Below the pieces are notes generated by a model. That model worked only from the letters and a program-made list of their open reading frames with translations, made no database searches and was not told the DNA's origin. From positions 62,001 through 126,000 of the forward strand of contig JARUPY010000312.1 of the NCBI GenBank assembly GCA_029817715.1: a DNA stretch of 64,000 bases, given 5' to 3'. Below, in pieces: positions 32,062-39,337 of this stretch. The position numbers were made by a program, and so were the translations under genes. How positions within the stretch are numbered: the first letter of the stretch is position 1; each line of letters starts with the position of its first letter. The DNA is from Melastoma dodecandrum. Taxonomy: Eukaryota; Streptophyta; Magnoliopsida; Myrtales; Melastomataceae.

Positions 32062-32823
32062 ATGACGGCAATCATGCCAGACGGCTTCACGCTCTTCGTC
32101 GCCCTCGCCGGCGTATTCCTTATCGCCTTCATGAAGGGGGCTTTCGGGGGCGGCTTCGCCATCATCGGCATTCCGATCCTGTCGTTAGCGATGGACCCCG
32201 TAGCGGCAGGCGTGCTGCTCGCGCCTCTGTTCGTCGTAATGGACCTGACTGCGCTTCGCTATTGGCGCCCGGCGACATGGTCGAAGCAAGATGTGACCAT
32301 CCTCGTGCCTGCACTGGTTGTGGGCGTACTGATGGGATATTTTGTCCTGCGGGACCTCGACGAGCATGCCATCGAGATTCTCATAGCGACCGTCACGCTC
32401 ACGTTCGCCGCCGTCTGGTCGCTGGGAGGTGGGGTAGTGCGGGCCCACCCTCGGTCTACCGCTAAGGCTGTCGCGGCCGGCCTAGGCTCCGGCGTTACCA
32501 CCATGGTTGCGCATTCTGGCGGCCCTGCGCTCGCGCTTTATCTGCTTCCTTTGGGATTGCCAAAGGAGATGTACGCCGGGACCACAAGCATCGTCTTCAC
32601 GATCGGGAACTTCATCAAAGCCGGCCCATGGCTGCTGCTCAGCCCGCCTTCATTCCCACAGGCGATGCTAATGATGCTGTGTCTCCCGAGCGTCCCGCTC
32701 GGCGTCTGGGCCGGTTGGAAATTCCACCACAGGGTGAATCAACACACCCTTTATCGCGCCTGCTATGGCCTTCTCGTTGTCACCGCGACGAAATTGTTGT
32801 GGGACGGCTTGAGCGGACTCTGA
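32062..32823 (+). CDS. TauE/SafE-family permease
   Basis: 253 residues, seven to eight hydrophobic spans. The duplicated motif is visible: GAFGGGFAIIGIPILSLAMD in the first half and GLGSGVTTMVAHSGGPALAL in the second. The family exports sulfite, sulfoacetate or other organosulfur and organic anions across the inner membrane. Start at ATG 32062; ATG 32074 is an alternative. Neighbours: divergent MocR regulator upstream, RiPP-like peptide and oxidase downstream. Whether it serves either is unproven. Confidence 0.85.
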   Translation: MTAIMPDGFTLFVALAGVFLIAFMKGAFGGGFAIIGIPILSLAMDPVAAGVLLAPLFVVMDLTALRYWRPATWSKQDVTILVPALVVGVLMGYFVLRDLDEHAIEILIATVTLTFAAVWSLGGGVVRAHPRSTAKAVAAGLGSGVTTMVAHSGGPALALYLLPLGLPKEMYAGTTSIVFTIGNFIKAGPWLLLSPPSFPQAMLMMLCLPSVPLGVWAGWKFHHRVNQHTLYRACYGLLVVTATKLLWDGLSGL

Positions 32824-33031
32824 TCGAGTAGGTCGCCGCATGCTCCGAACTTCGCGACGAAGGTTACTCAGAGAAGTTTGCACCATGAAATGACTCGCTA
32901 TGCATAAGATGCGGTGTCAAGCGTACGGATACGTCCACTGTTGGGCATGATGCCGCATAAACGCATGTGAAAGCTAGAAGCAGGAGTATAATGTATAATA
33001 TAAATAGTAATAAAATATCCAAATTAAAGTG

Positions 33032-33059
33032 TTGACGAGTGAGAAAAAATTAATATTAT
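33032..33059 (+). promoter_or_regulatory. Sigma-70-type promoter of the peptide-oxidase module
   Basis: TTGACG (33032-33037), a 16-base spacer and TATTAT (33054-33059), in a strikingly AT-rich stretch (32980-33060). It would start transcription about 20 bases before the peptide gene. This is the best promoter match in the window. Confidence 0.65.
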
Positions 33060-33086
33060 TGATTGTGCCAACCATGGAGGACGGCA

Positions 33087-33263
33087 ATGAACACAAATAT
33101 CTCTCACCACAACGAAATCGATCAAGTGCGTGAACTAGGCACTCAGGCCCGAGAGGGTCGCGATGCGCAGACCTGCTTCGGTCGCAGGCTCAAGGTTGCC
33201 ATCAAGGACGCGAAGGACGCGACCCCGGAGGCGAAGGCTTCGGTCGTGCTGATGTGCGGCTGA
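33087..33263 (+). CDS. 58-residue peptide, candidate RiPP precursor
   Basis: ATG preceded by GGAGGACG. The N-terminal ~35 residues are polar (NTNISHHNEIDQVRELGTQA), the middle is basic (FGRRLKVAIKDAKDA) and the end is short and hydrophobic: AKASVVLMCG, with Cys at position 57 next to a terminal Gly. No membrane span or signal peptide. It is the first gene after a strong promoter and lies 38 bases before a gene encoding a winged-helix recognition-like domain fused to a di-iron oxidase. That context, with its leader-like and core-like halves, suggests a ribosomally made, post-translationally modified peptide whose C-terminal MCG is the modified part. This is an inference; no family is recognised. 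Confidence 0.6.
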   Translation: MNTNISHHNEIDQVRELGTQAREGRDAQTCFGRRLKVAIKDAKDATPEAKASVVLMCG

Positions 33264-33301
33264 CATAGATCGATTATCAACATCGCAGGCGGAGACGAGT
33301 C

Positions 33302-34309
33302 ATGAATATGAATATCGATCAGAACTTCAAACCTCGCCTCCGTCACTGCACCCTGATAGATGATCCCGATTCTATGTCTACGACGCTTGTAGTCGGAAGA
33401 AAATACTTCCAAATCGATCGGATTGAGGGCAACAGGAACGATCTTCTTATTCTGAAGAGTCACTTCGACGGTCGTCATTCGATCAAAGATATTAGTTGTA
33501 GCACCGGACTGCCAAGCGACGACGTGATTAGCGTGGTCAGTGAGTTCGACGCTGCTGGACTGCTGCAGGTTCGACATGCTCACCCGACGATCGCGGTCGG
33601 GGACTTCACGTCTCGTGTCGAGGAGGCTTCGATGATGTGGCGCCGTCAAATCGGCCTACACAAGCTGTTCTCGGGCCTTCAGGCGGGCAGTTATCGTCCA
33701 GAGGTCTTCCTGGGCCTGCTGATCGAAACCTATCACTATGTACATTTACTTCCGCGCACCTTGAAGGCCGTGTCGGCCAGTATGAACGTACGCAAGTTTC
33801 GTGATGTCGTAGGTCACTACGCCGACGAGGAGATGGACCACTATCTCGAGTACGAGAAAGTTCTTGCCAGCATGGCTCGGATCGGGCGCAAGTTAGGCGA
33901 CGCGCATCCCACAGTCGGCACGCTCTCCCTCGTTCGAAACTTCGAGTCGATCGGGCTGCGGAGCGAGCTCTCGTTGGTCTGTTGCCTCCAACTCATTGAA
34001 GCGCGTGTCTCCGAGATCCAGAGCGCCGAGGACCATCTCGTGAGCATCGCGAGGCGATATGACATGGCAGATCTCGTCGGCCCCTTTATCCATCATATGA
34101 AGGCAGACATCGATCTTGGACACTCGAACCTTCTCGTGGAAGCCCTGGAGGGCATGAGCGACATAGGTTCCGCCGAGGCAAATACGGCCGTCAACGATAT
34201 GCATGACATCAAACATTGCTTCGACGTCTTTCATGATAATATATTAAGCTACTACGGGGACATATCGAATTATATCCCTAGGCCCTCTGTCGACTACTTC
34301 GCACTCTGA
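33302..34309 (+). CDS. RRE-like winged helix fused to a heme-oxygenase-like di-iron oxidase (HDO)
   Basis: 335 residues. Residues ~18-92 resemble a PqqD-type RiPP recognition element: strands (TTLVVGRKYFQIDRI) then a winged helix (LILKSHFDGRHSIKDIS, LPSDDVISVVSEFDAAGLL). Residues ~110-320 are all-helical with ligands placed as in HDO/PqqC-TenA folds: E142 with H145/H148 in IETYHYVHLLPR, E176/E177 and H180 in HYADEEMDHYLEYE, E233, and D271/H274 in HHMKADIDLGHSNLL. HDO enzymes use two irons and O2 for desaturation, C-C or C-N cleavage, or nitrile/amine oxidation. The fused recognition domain implies a peptide substrate, most simply the 58-residue peptide upstream. GC content is well below the genome. 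Confidence 0.72.
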   Translation: MNMNIDQNFKPRLRHCTLIDDPDSMSTTLVVGRKYFQIDRIEGNRNDLLILKSHFDGRHSIKDISCSTGLPSDDVISVVSEFDAAGLLQVRHAHPTIAVGDFTSRVEEASMMWRRQIGLHKLFSGLQAGSYRPEVFLGLLIETYHYVHLLPRTLKAVSASMNVRKFRDVVGHYADEEMDHYLEYEKVLASMARIGRKLGDAHPTVGTLSLVRNFESIGLRSELSLVCCLQLIEARVSEIQSAEDHLVSIARRYDMADLVGPFIHHMKADIDLGHSNLLVEALEGMSDIGSAEANTAVNDMHDIKHCFDVFHDNILSYYGDISNYIPRPSVDYFAL

Positions 34310-34748
34310 AGAGAGATCGTTGTCGAGTCGCTCGGCCTTGATCCAGCCGAGAACAGGAGGCAGGCAGGCAAATCACGTTCGCCACCCGCCACGGCCAAGT
34401 GTGGCGTAGTGAGCCCGGGGGATCATGTGGGCACGGGACGGGCAGAGCATTTCAGAGAAGCTGAAGTCTTCGGTGACACTATGCCGAGGGTGATTTGCAT
34501 GGTCTTTCGGCTGGACACCGGGATTGGGCGATGTTTGAGGCGAGCAAGGCTTGTGGACACGCTGCTCAACGTCGTGCGGGATGCCGCCGACCCTCTTCCT
34601 GAGATCCGCGAAACCTTCGCCGAGGACGGGCTCCAAACCATCGCGACCGCAAAAAAAGCGTTTTTTGAATGGCCCTGGGCAGAACAGCCCGCCACAGGTG
34701 ACAGGCCGATCCAAGCAGGACTGCGTGGGTCTCCCCCCGCGACCTCGC
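34310..34748. other. Right edge of the low-GC island, no gene recognised
   Basis: About 440 bases. A forward open frame at 34409-34759 contains MVFRLDTGIGRCLRRARLVD but matches no family I know; it may be a decayed gene fragment. A short A/T inverted repeat (CAAAAAAAGCGTTTTTTG near 34650) is present. The last 40 bases are a copy of the stop-anchored hairpin (34711-34751), listed separately. Confidence 0.4.
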
Positions 34749-34751
34749 CTA
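34711..34751 (-). repeat. Stop-anchored hairpin repeat, single-hairpin copy
   Basis: Read on the reverse strand it begins at the TAG stop of the gene at 34749 and ends CCCACGCAGTCCTGCTTGG. This is nearly identical to CCCACGCGATCCTGCTTCG in the copy after glpD. The left arm is more diverged. The second hairpin of the full element is not detectable here. Confidence 0.6.
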
Positions 34752-35129
34752 GGGCCTGATCAGGTCCAGCGCGTCCTCGTCCTCGTCGACGATGAGGTCG
34801 CGCGCGTGGAGGATGTCCTCCATCTCGTCGAAGACGTGGTCGACCTCGCCGGCGCGCATCGGCACCACGAGCGAGAAATGCGGCCGCTCCGGCGGCACGG
34901 GCCGCGGGCCGCCGCCGCCGATGTCGAGCGCGTCGAGATCGTCGAGCAGCGCCAGGGCCTGGGCGTCGATGGCCTTGATCCAGGTGCGGTAGAGCGCCTC
35001 GGCGGCGCGGAAGCTCGGGCTGCCGCGGTCCGTCACGTCCTCGATCGCCGCATAGGCCCGGTCGAACTCGGATTTGAGCTGGCGCAGGTGCTCGCGGTGG
35101 GCGGGCGTGATCGCGGCGACTCGGGTCAC
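34749..35129 (-). CDS. Hypothetical protein, charged cytoplasmic
   Basis: 126 residues. The GTG at 35129 was chosen because AGGAGGACA is ideally placed upstream. Residues 10-60 are helical (TPAHREHLRQLKSEFDRAYA, FRAAEALYRTWIKAIDAQAL). The C-terminal half has an acidic VDHVFDEMEDILHARDLIVD stretch and ends EDEDALDLIRP. No family recognised and no membrane segment. It resumes the normal high GC of the chromosome, so it is probably the ancestral downstream neighbour of alaS before the island arrived. Confidence 0.7.
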   Translation of the reverse strand: MTRVAAITPAHREHLRQLKSEFDRAYAAIEDVTDRGSPSFRAAEALYRTWIKAIDAQALALLDDLDALDIGGGGPRPVPPERPHFSLVVPMRAGEVDHVFDEMEDILHARDLIVDEDEDALDLIRP

Positions 35130-35219
35130 ACTGTCCTCCTCGGGCGATCGCGCGCGTGACGGCCCCTCCCGTGTAGAGCATCCGCCTCCCCTCGACAACG
35201 CCGGGGGGCACCGGCAGCC

Positions 35220-36218
35220 TCACCGGGCGGCGCCGTCCGGTCCGATGCGGGCCGAAACCGTCCGTTCGATCACCACGCGCCCGTCCCGCGCGACCGTGTA
35301 GACCGCCGCGTAGAGGCCGGCCGGCCAGCCGGCAGGGGGGCGCCGGCGGCCGGCGCCGATATAGACCTGGTCCTTGTTGGAGGGCAGGGGCGGTTCGCTG
35401 CGGTCGAGCAGCGTGCCGGCCGGTCCGGTCAGCACGAGCCGCTGCACGTCGCCGCGCCGGAGCCCGATGGCGCGCACATAGGCCAGCACGGCGGCGGATT
35501 CGGGCGTCAGGGCCTCGCGCCCGGCGCCCTCGTCCATCTGCTCCATCGTCACGGCCTCGGGGGCGAGCCCCATGTTGAGCACCGTGCCGGCCTTGTAGGC
35601 CAGGGCCGGCCGCAGCTCGGCGCGCCAGAGCGAGGCGCCCCCGCCGCAGGCGCCCTCGGCCTCGCCGACCGCGAAAGGGTCGATCACCTGTCCGTCGTGC
35701 CGGACCGTGATGTGGAGGTGGGGGAATTCCGTATCGCCCGACAGGCCGACGCGGCCGATGGGCTGGCCGGCCGCCACCACGTCGCCGGGCTTCACCAGCA
35801 GGCTGCCCTGGGCCATGTGGCAATACTGGGTCTCGTAGCCGTCCGCGTGGGCGATGACGGCGGCATTGCCGCAATCGCGCCCCTTCACGGCGTCGTGGCC
35901 CGTCACGGCGACCGAGACGTCCGCCATGCCGTCGCGCGTGCGCAGCACCGTGCCGGGCGCCGCCGCCAGCACGGCCACGCCGTGCCGCTCGTCCGCCAGG
36001 GTGAGGACCCGGATGTCGGTGCCGTTGTGGCCCTTGTAGGTCACGGTGCCGCAGAGGAAATCCTTGGCGTCGCCGCCACCGCCGTGGTCGACGTAGTGCT
36101 GGATCTCGCAGGTCTCGCCGATCCGGCACGCCACGGGCCAGCCGAGCGCGAAATCCGCGCGGGCGACCCCGCAGAGCAGCGGGGAGGCCAGGAGGGCGGC
36201 GGCGAGGACGTGTCTCAT
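35220..36218 (-). CDS. M23 family metallopeptidase, exported
   Basis: 332 residues. Signal peptide at residues 1-21 (HVLAAALLASPLLCGVARA). LytM/M23 zinc-site residues: H64 and D68 in HNGTDIR, H167 and H169 in EFPHLHI. GQPIGRVGLSG is the usual loop before the HxH. M23 enzymes cleave peptidoglycan cross-bridges in the periplasm; some members are regulators with missing ligands, but all appear present here. The C-terminal ~110 residues (TVLNMGLAPEAVTMEQMDEG onward) form an extra domain with a beta-rich look, common in the alphaproteobacterial branch. Confidence 0.87.
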   Translation of the reverse strand: MRHVLAAALLASPLLCGVARADFALGWPVACRIGETCEIQHYVDHGGGGDAKDFLCGTVTYKGHNGTDIRVLTLADERHGVAVLAAAPGTVLRTRDGMADVSVAVTGHDAVKGRDCGNAAVIAHADGYETQYCHMAQGSLLVKPGDVVAAGQPIGRVGLSGDTEFPHLHITVRHDGQVIDPFAVGEAEGACGGGASLWRAELRPALAYKAGTVLNMGLAPEAVTMEQMDEGAGREALTPESAAVLAYVRAIGLRRGDVQRLVLTGPAGTLLDRSEPPLPSNKDQVYIGAGRRRPPAGWPAGLYAAVYTVARDGRVVIERTVSARIGPDGAAR

Positions 36219-36327
36219 GCGCGTCTCTTACGCTCCCGCGCGGCGGGGGTCGATCCGCGAGGGCGGGGTTTGCGCGGCGCGCGCGAAAGCGCATCCTGGG
36301 CGTGGCGGGGCGGCGAGGGGGGACCTG

Positions 36328-36951
36328 ATGGCGGAGCGGGACGGCGAGGATCCCCGGAGCCTGTTCTCGCTCTGCGCCGGCCTGCTCCGGGCGGGCGACG
36401 GCAGGGCCGGGGCGGTGCTGGAGCGCTGCCTCGCCCGGCCGGCCGGCGACGCCGCCGGCTGGCAGCTGCTCGGCGACGCGCTGGCCGAACTGAAGAAGCC
36501 CGCCGCGGCCCTCGTGTGTTTCGAGCGCGCCCACCGGGCCGCGCCGACGGCCGGCAGCGCATTGAAGCTCGGCGCGGCCCTGAAGGCCCTCGGGCGGCCC
36601 GCCGCGGCGCGGGGCGCCTTCGCCGAGGCGGCGGCGCGGGCGCCGGGCTCGGTGCGGGCGCGTTTCCTCGAAGGCGTGGCGGCGCAGGACGCGGGCGACG
36701 CCGCGGGCGCGGCGGCGGCCTACGAGGCCGCCCTGGCGCTCGACCCCGCCCTCGGCGAGGCCGCGCTCAACCTCGGCACGGTGCGCCAGCACCTCGGCGA
36801 CAGGACGGGCGCCTTCCGCGCCTACGGCCTCGCGGCGCGCCTGCGGCCCGACGGCTTCGGCCGCGCCGCCCAGGCGCTGACCACGGGCCCGACCGGCGAA
36901 TTATGGCTCGACCTCGGCGCCCTGCGGCGCAGCCTCGCCGGCGAGGGCTGA
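36328..36951 (+). CDS. Tetratricopeptide-repeat protein
   Basis: 207 residues; ATG preceded by GAGGGGGGA. About four TPR units are visible (AAGWQLLGDALAELKKPAAA, AAALVCFERAHRAAPT, AAAAYEAALALDPALGEAAL, NLGTVRQHLGDRTGAFRAYG). Cytoplasmic protein-protein interaction module, partner unknown. Its last 51 bases overlap the end of the convergent gene at 36901. It diverges from the M23 peptidase. Confidence 0.8.
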   Translation: MAERDGEDPRSLFSLCAGLLRAGDGRAGAVLERCLARPAGDAAGWQLLGDALAELKKPAAALVCFERAHRAAPTAGSALKLGAALKALGRPAAARGAFAEAAARAPGSVRARFLEGVAAQDAGDAAGAAAAYEAALALDPALGEAALNLGTVRQHLGDRTGAFRAYGLAARLRPDGFGRAAQALTTGPTGELWLDLGALRRSLAGEG

Positions 36952-37653
36952 GCGGCCCCGCCGCGCCCGGTGCCGGCGCCGGTAGGTGCCGGGCGTGCCG
37001 AGCAGCGCGTGGGCGGTCTCCTCGAAGGCGTCGCAGCCCGCGGCGTCGAGCGGCCCGACGTCGAGCGTGAGGGGCTCGCGCGGCACCGGGAAACACTGGG
37101 CCACGGGCGTGCCGCGCTCCAGCACGCCCTCGAAGCCGGGGTCCTTCCACTGGGCCGGAAACAGGATGCCGACCGCGGTGAACCGGTCCGCGTCGACGAG
37201 GCCGGTCAGGAGCCGGAAGGGCAGGTCCTCGCGGTTGGCGGGATGGGTGGCGAAGAGCGACCAGCCGGGGTCGAGCTCGACGGTCCAGAAGGAGTTGAAT
37301 TTCACGATGGCGCAATCGGCCCGGTAGAAGGGCGAACCCTCGACCTGGGCGGGCGCGTGGAACGACAGGGGCGAGCGCGGATGCGAGGGCAGGGCGGGCG
37401 CCGGCAGGTCCCAGTCCCAGGAGAGACGCCCCCCCGCCACCGTCACGTCGCAGGGCAGCGGGATGACGAAGCCGTGCGCCATGGCGTCCACGAAGGGCGG
37501 GCAGTTCTTCACGGTGCGGACGGGACCGCCGTGGAGCTCCGAGGCGGCGCGGGCCGGCATGGCGCGCAGCCAGCCCGGCAGGGCCGCGCGCGCCGGCAGG
37601 GGCGGCGGGATATGGCCCAGGAGGGCCGGGTCGCAGCGGAAGCGGATCTTCAT
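36901..37653 (-). CDS. Conserved hypothetical protein, DUF6065-like
   Basis: 250 residues. The pattern LPGWLRAMPARAASELHGGP, then VKNCPPFVDAMAHGFVIPLP and KFNSFWTVELDPGWSLFATH resembles the DUF6065 family, whose members share a 'W...T/MP' opening and a 'P-F-x-d-a-x-x-x-G-y-x-i-P' core. That family has no known activity. The final 40 residues are Arg-rich. Lies 12 bases before glpK on the same strand, so it may be read with the glycerol genes or be the promoter-distal end of that unit. Family call is tentative. Confidence 0.6.
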   Translation of the reverse strand: MKIRFRCDPALLGHIPPPLPARAALPGWLRAMPARAASELHGGPVRTVKNCPPFVDAMAHGFVIPLPCDVTVAGGRLSWDWDLPAPALPSHPRSPLSFHAPAQVEGSPFYRADCAIVKFNSFWTVELDPGWSLFATHPANREDLPFRLLTGLVDADRFTAVGILFPAQWKDPGFEGVLERGTPVAQCFPVPREPLTLDVGPLDAAGCDAFEETAHALLGTPGTYRRRHRARRGRSALAGEAAPQGAEVEP

Positions 37654-37665
37654 CGCGCGGGCGTC

Positions 37666-39168
37666 TCACCCCTCGCGGGGCATCGTGGTGCGGGCCACGG
37701 CGTCGCGCCAGCCGCGGAGTTTCGCGTCGCGCCGCTCGGGCGCCATGGCGGGCGTGAACCGCCGCTCCAGCTTCCAGCCGCGGGCGAACTCCGCCGGGGC
37801 CGGGTAGAGGCCACAGTGCTGGCCGGCGAGGTAGCCCGCCCCGAGCGCGGTGGTTTCCAGCACGGCGGGGCGGTCGACCGGCGCGTCGATCATGTCGGCG
37901 ACGCTCTGCATGGTGAAGTCGCTGGCGCTCATGCCGCCGTCGGCGCGGATCACCGCGGCGCGGGCCGCCTCGCTCGCGTCGTCGGCCCGCATGGCGTCGA
38001 CGAGGTCGCGGGTCTGGAAGGCGGTGCTCTCCAGCGCCGCGCGGGCGATCTCGCGCCGGCCCGAGCCGCGCGTCAGCCCCGTGATGGTGCCGCGTGCCTC
38101 CGCGTCCCAATGCGGCGCCCCGAGCCCCACGAAGGCCGGCACGAGGTAGACGGGCTGGTCCTGGTCGGAATCCGCCGCGAGGTCGCCGGTCTCGGCCGAG
38201 GATCGCACGAGGTGCAGCCCGTCGCGCAGCCACTGCACGGTCGCGCCGGCCGAGAAGATCGAGCCTTCCAGGGCATAGGAGCGCCGGCCGTCGAGCTGGT
38301 ACGCCACGGTGGTGAGCAGGCGATGGGTCGAGGGCACGGGCGCCTCGCCCGTGTTGAGCAGCACGAAGGCGCCGGTGCCTAAGGTCGCCTTCACCATGCC
38401 GGGCGCGAAGCAGGCCTGGCCGATCAGCGCCGCCTGCTGGTCGCCCGCGATGCCGCGGACCAGCAGCGCCCGGCCGAGGTGCCGGGCCGCCACGGTGCCG
38501 AAGTCCGACGCGCAGTCCCGCACCTCGGGCAGCATCGCCTCCGGCACGCCGAACAGCCGGCACAGCTCCGCGTCCCAGGCGCCGCGGCGGATGTCGTAGA
38601 GCGCCGTGCGGGACGCGTTGGTGGCGTCCGTGGCATGGACCGCGCCGTCGGTGAAGTGCCAGAGCAGGAAGCTGTCGACGGTGCCGAAGACGAGCTCGCC
38701 CCGCTCGGCCCGGGCGCGGGCGCCCTCGACGTGGTCGAGCATCCAGGCCACCTTGGTGGCGGAGAAATAGGGATCGAGCAGCAGGCCGGCGCGGTGCTGC
38801 ACCAGGTCCTCGGCGCCCTCGCGCTTGAGGGCGGCGCAGAGGTCGGCGGTGCGCCGGTCCTGCCACACGATGGCGCGGTGCAGGGGCTCGCCGCTGCGGC
38901 GGTCCCAGACGAGCGTCGTCTCCCGCTGGTTGGCGATGCCGAGCGCCGCCACGGAGAAGCCCGCCTCCTCGGCCCGCGCCATGGCGATGCGCGCCGTCGA
39001 GAGCGAGGTGCGCAGGAGGTCCCTGGGGTCGTGCTCGACCCAGCCGGCCCGGGGGAAGTGCTGGGGGAACTCCTCCTGGGCGGCGGCCACCGGCACGGCA
39101 TCGGGGCCGAACACGATGGCCCGGGTCGAGGTCGTGCCTTGGTCGATGACGAGGATGGCGCCGGGCAT
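37666..39168 (-). CDS. glpK: Glycerol kinase
   Basis: 500 residues, full length. ATP-binding LVIDQGTTSTRAIVF at the N-terminus, substrate region GWVEHDPRDLL, IGIANQRETT-type ALGIANQRETTLVWDRRSG, IVWQDRRTADL, second phosphate loop LGTGAFVLLNTGE, and the FGGY signature region (FSAGATVQWLRDGLHLV). Phosphorylates glycerol to sn-glycerol 3-phosphate in the cytosol. Lies after the glp ABC transporter genes, separated by a 170-base palindromic-repeat spacer that may lower or uncouple its expression. Confidence 0.96.
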   Translation of the reverse strand: MPGAILVIDQGTTSTRAIVFGPDAVPVAAAQEEFPQHFPRAGWVEHDPRDLLRTSLSTARIAMARAEEAGFSVAALGIANQRETTLVWDRRSGEPLHRAIVWQDRRTADLCAALKREGAEDLVQHRAGLLLDPYFSATKVAWMLDHVEGARARAERGELVFGTVDSFLLWHFTDGAVHATDATNASRTALYDIRRGAWDAELCRLFGVPEAMLPEVRDCASDFGTVAARHLGRALLVRGIAGDQQAALIGQACFAPGMVKATLGTGAFVLLNTGEAPVPSTHRLLTTVAYQLDGRRSYALEGSIFSAGATVQWLRDGLHLVRSSAETGDLAADSDQDQPVYLVPAFVGLGAPHWDAEARGTITGLTRGSGRREIARAALESTAFQTRDLVDAMRADDASEAARAAVIRADGGMSASDFTMQSVADMIDAPVDRPAVLETTALGAGYLAGQHCGLYPAPAEFARGWKLERRFTPAMAPERRDAKLRGWRDAVARTTMPREG

Positions 39169-39199
39169 GGGAGAGACTCGAAGTTCACCGGAAATCTAC

Positions 39200-39326
39200 A
39201 CCTTCTCCCGCTTGCGGGAGAAGGTGGCCTGACGACGTCAGGTCGGATGAGGGGACCCCGACCGTCGCGGTTCCCCTCATCCGTCACGGCTGCGCCGTGA
39301 CACCTTCTCCCGCCAGCGGGAGAAGG
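39200..39326. repeat. Mosaic of four palindromes between glpV and glpK
   Basis: (1) 39200-39225: ACCTTCTCCCGC-TT-GCGGGAGAAGGT, 12-bp arms. (2) GGATGAGGGGA at 39245 with TCCCCTCATCC at 39272. (3) 39283-39301: GTCACGGC-TGC-GCCGTGAC. (4) 39303-39326: CCTTCTCCCGC-CA-GCGGGAGAAGG. Units 1 and 4 share the same core. This is the CTTCTCCCG-type intergenic palindrome common in Hyphomicrobiales. In mRNA it could stabilise the upstream transporter message or attenuate glpK. Confidence 0.9.
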
Positions 39327-39337
39327 GGAGCCCCGCG

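Noticed and set aside
34640..34670. A/T inverted repeat as an intrinsic terminator
   Set aside because: CAAAAAAAGCGTTTTTTG lacks a GC stem; it does not follow any recognised gene.
34409..34759. Forward open frame at the right end of the island as a gene
   Set aside because: No family resemblance, runs into the hairpin repeat and overlaps the end of the opposite gene; at most a fragment.
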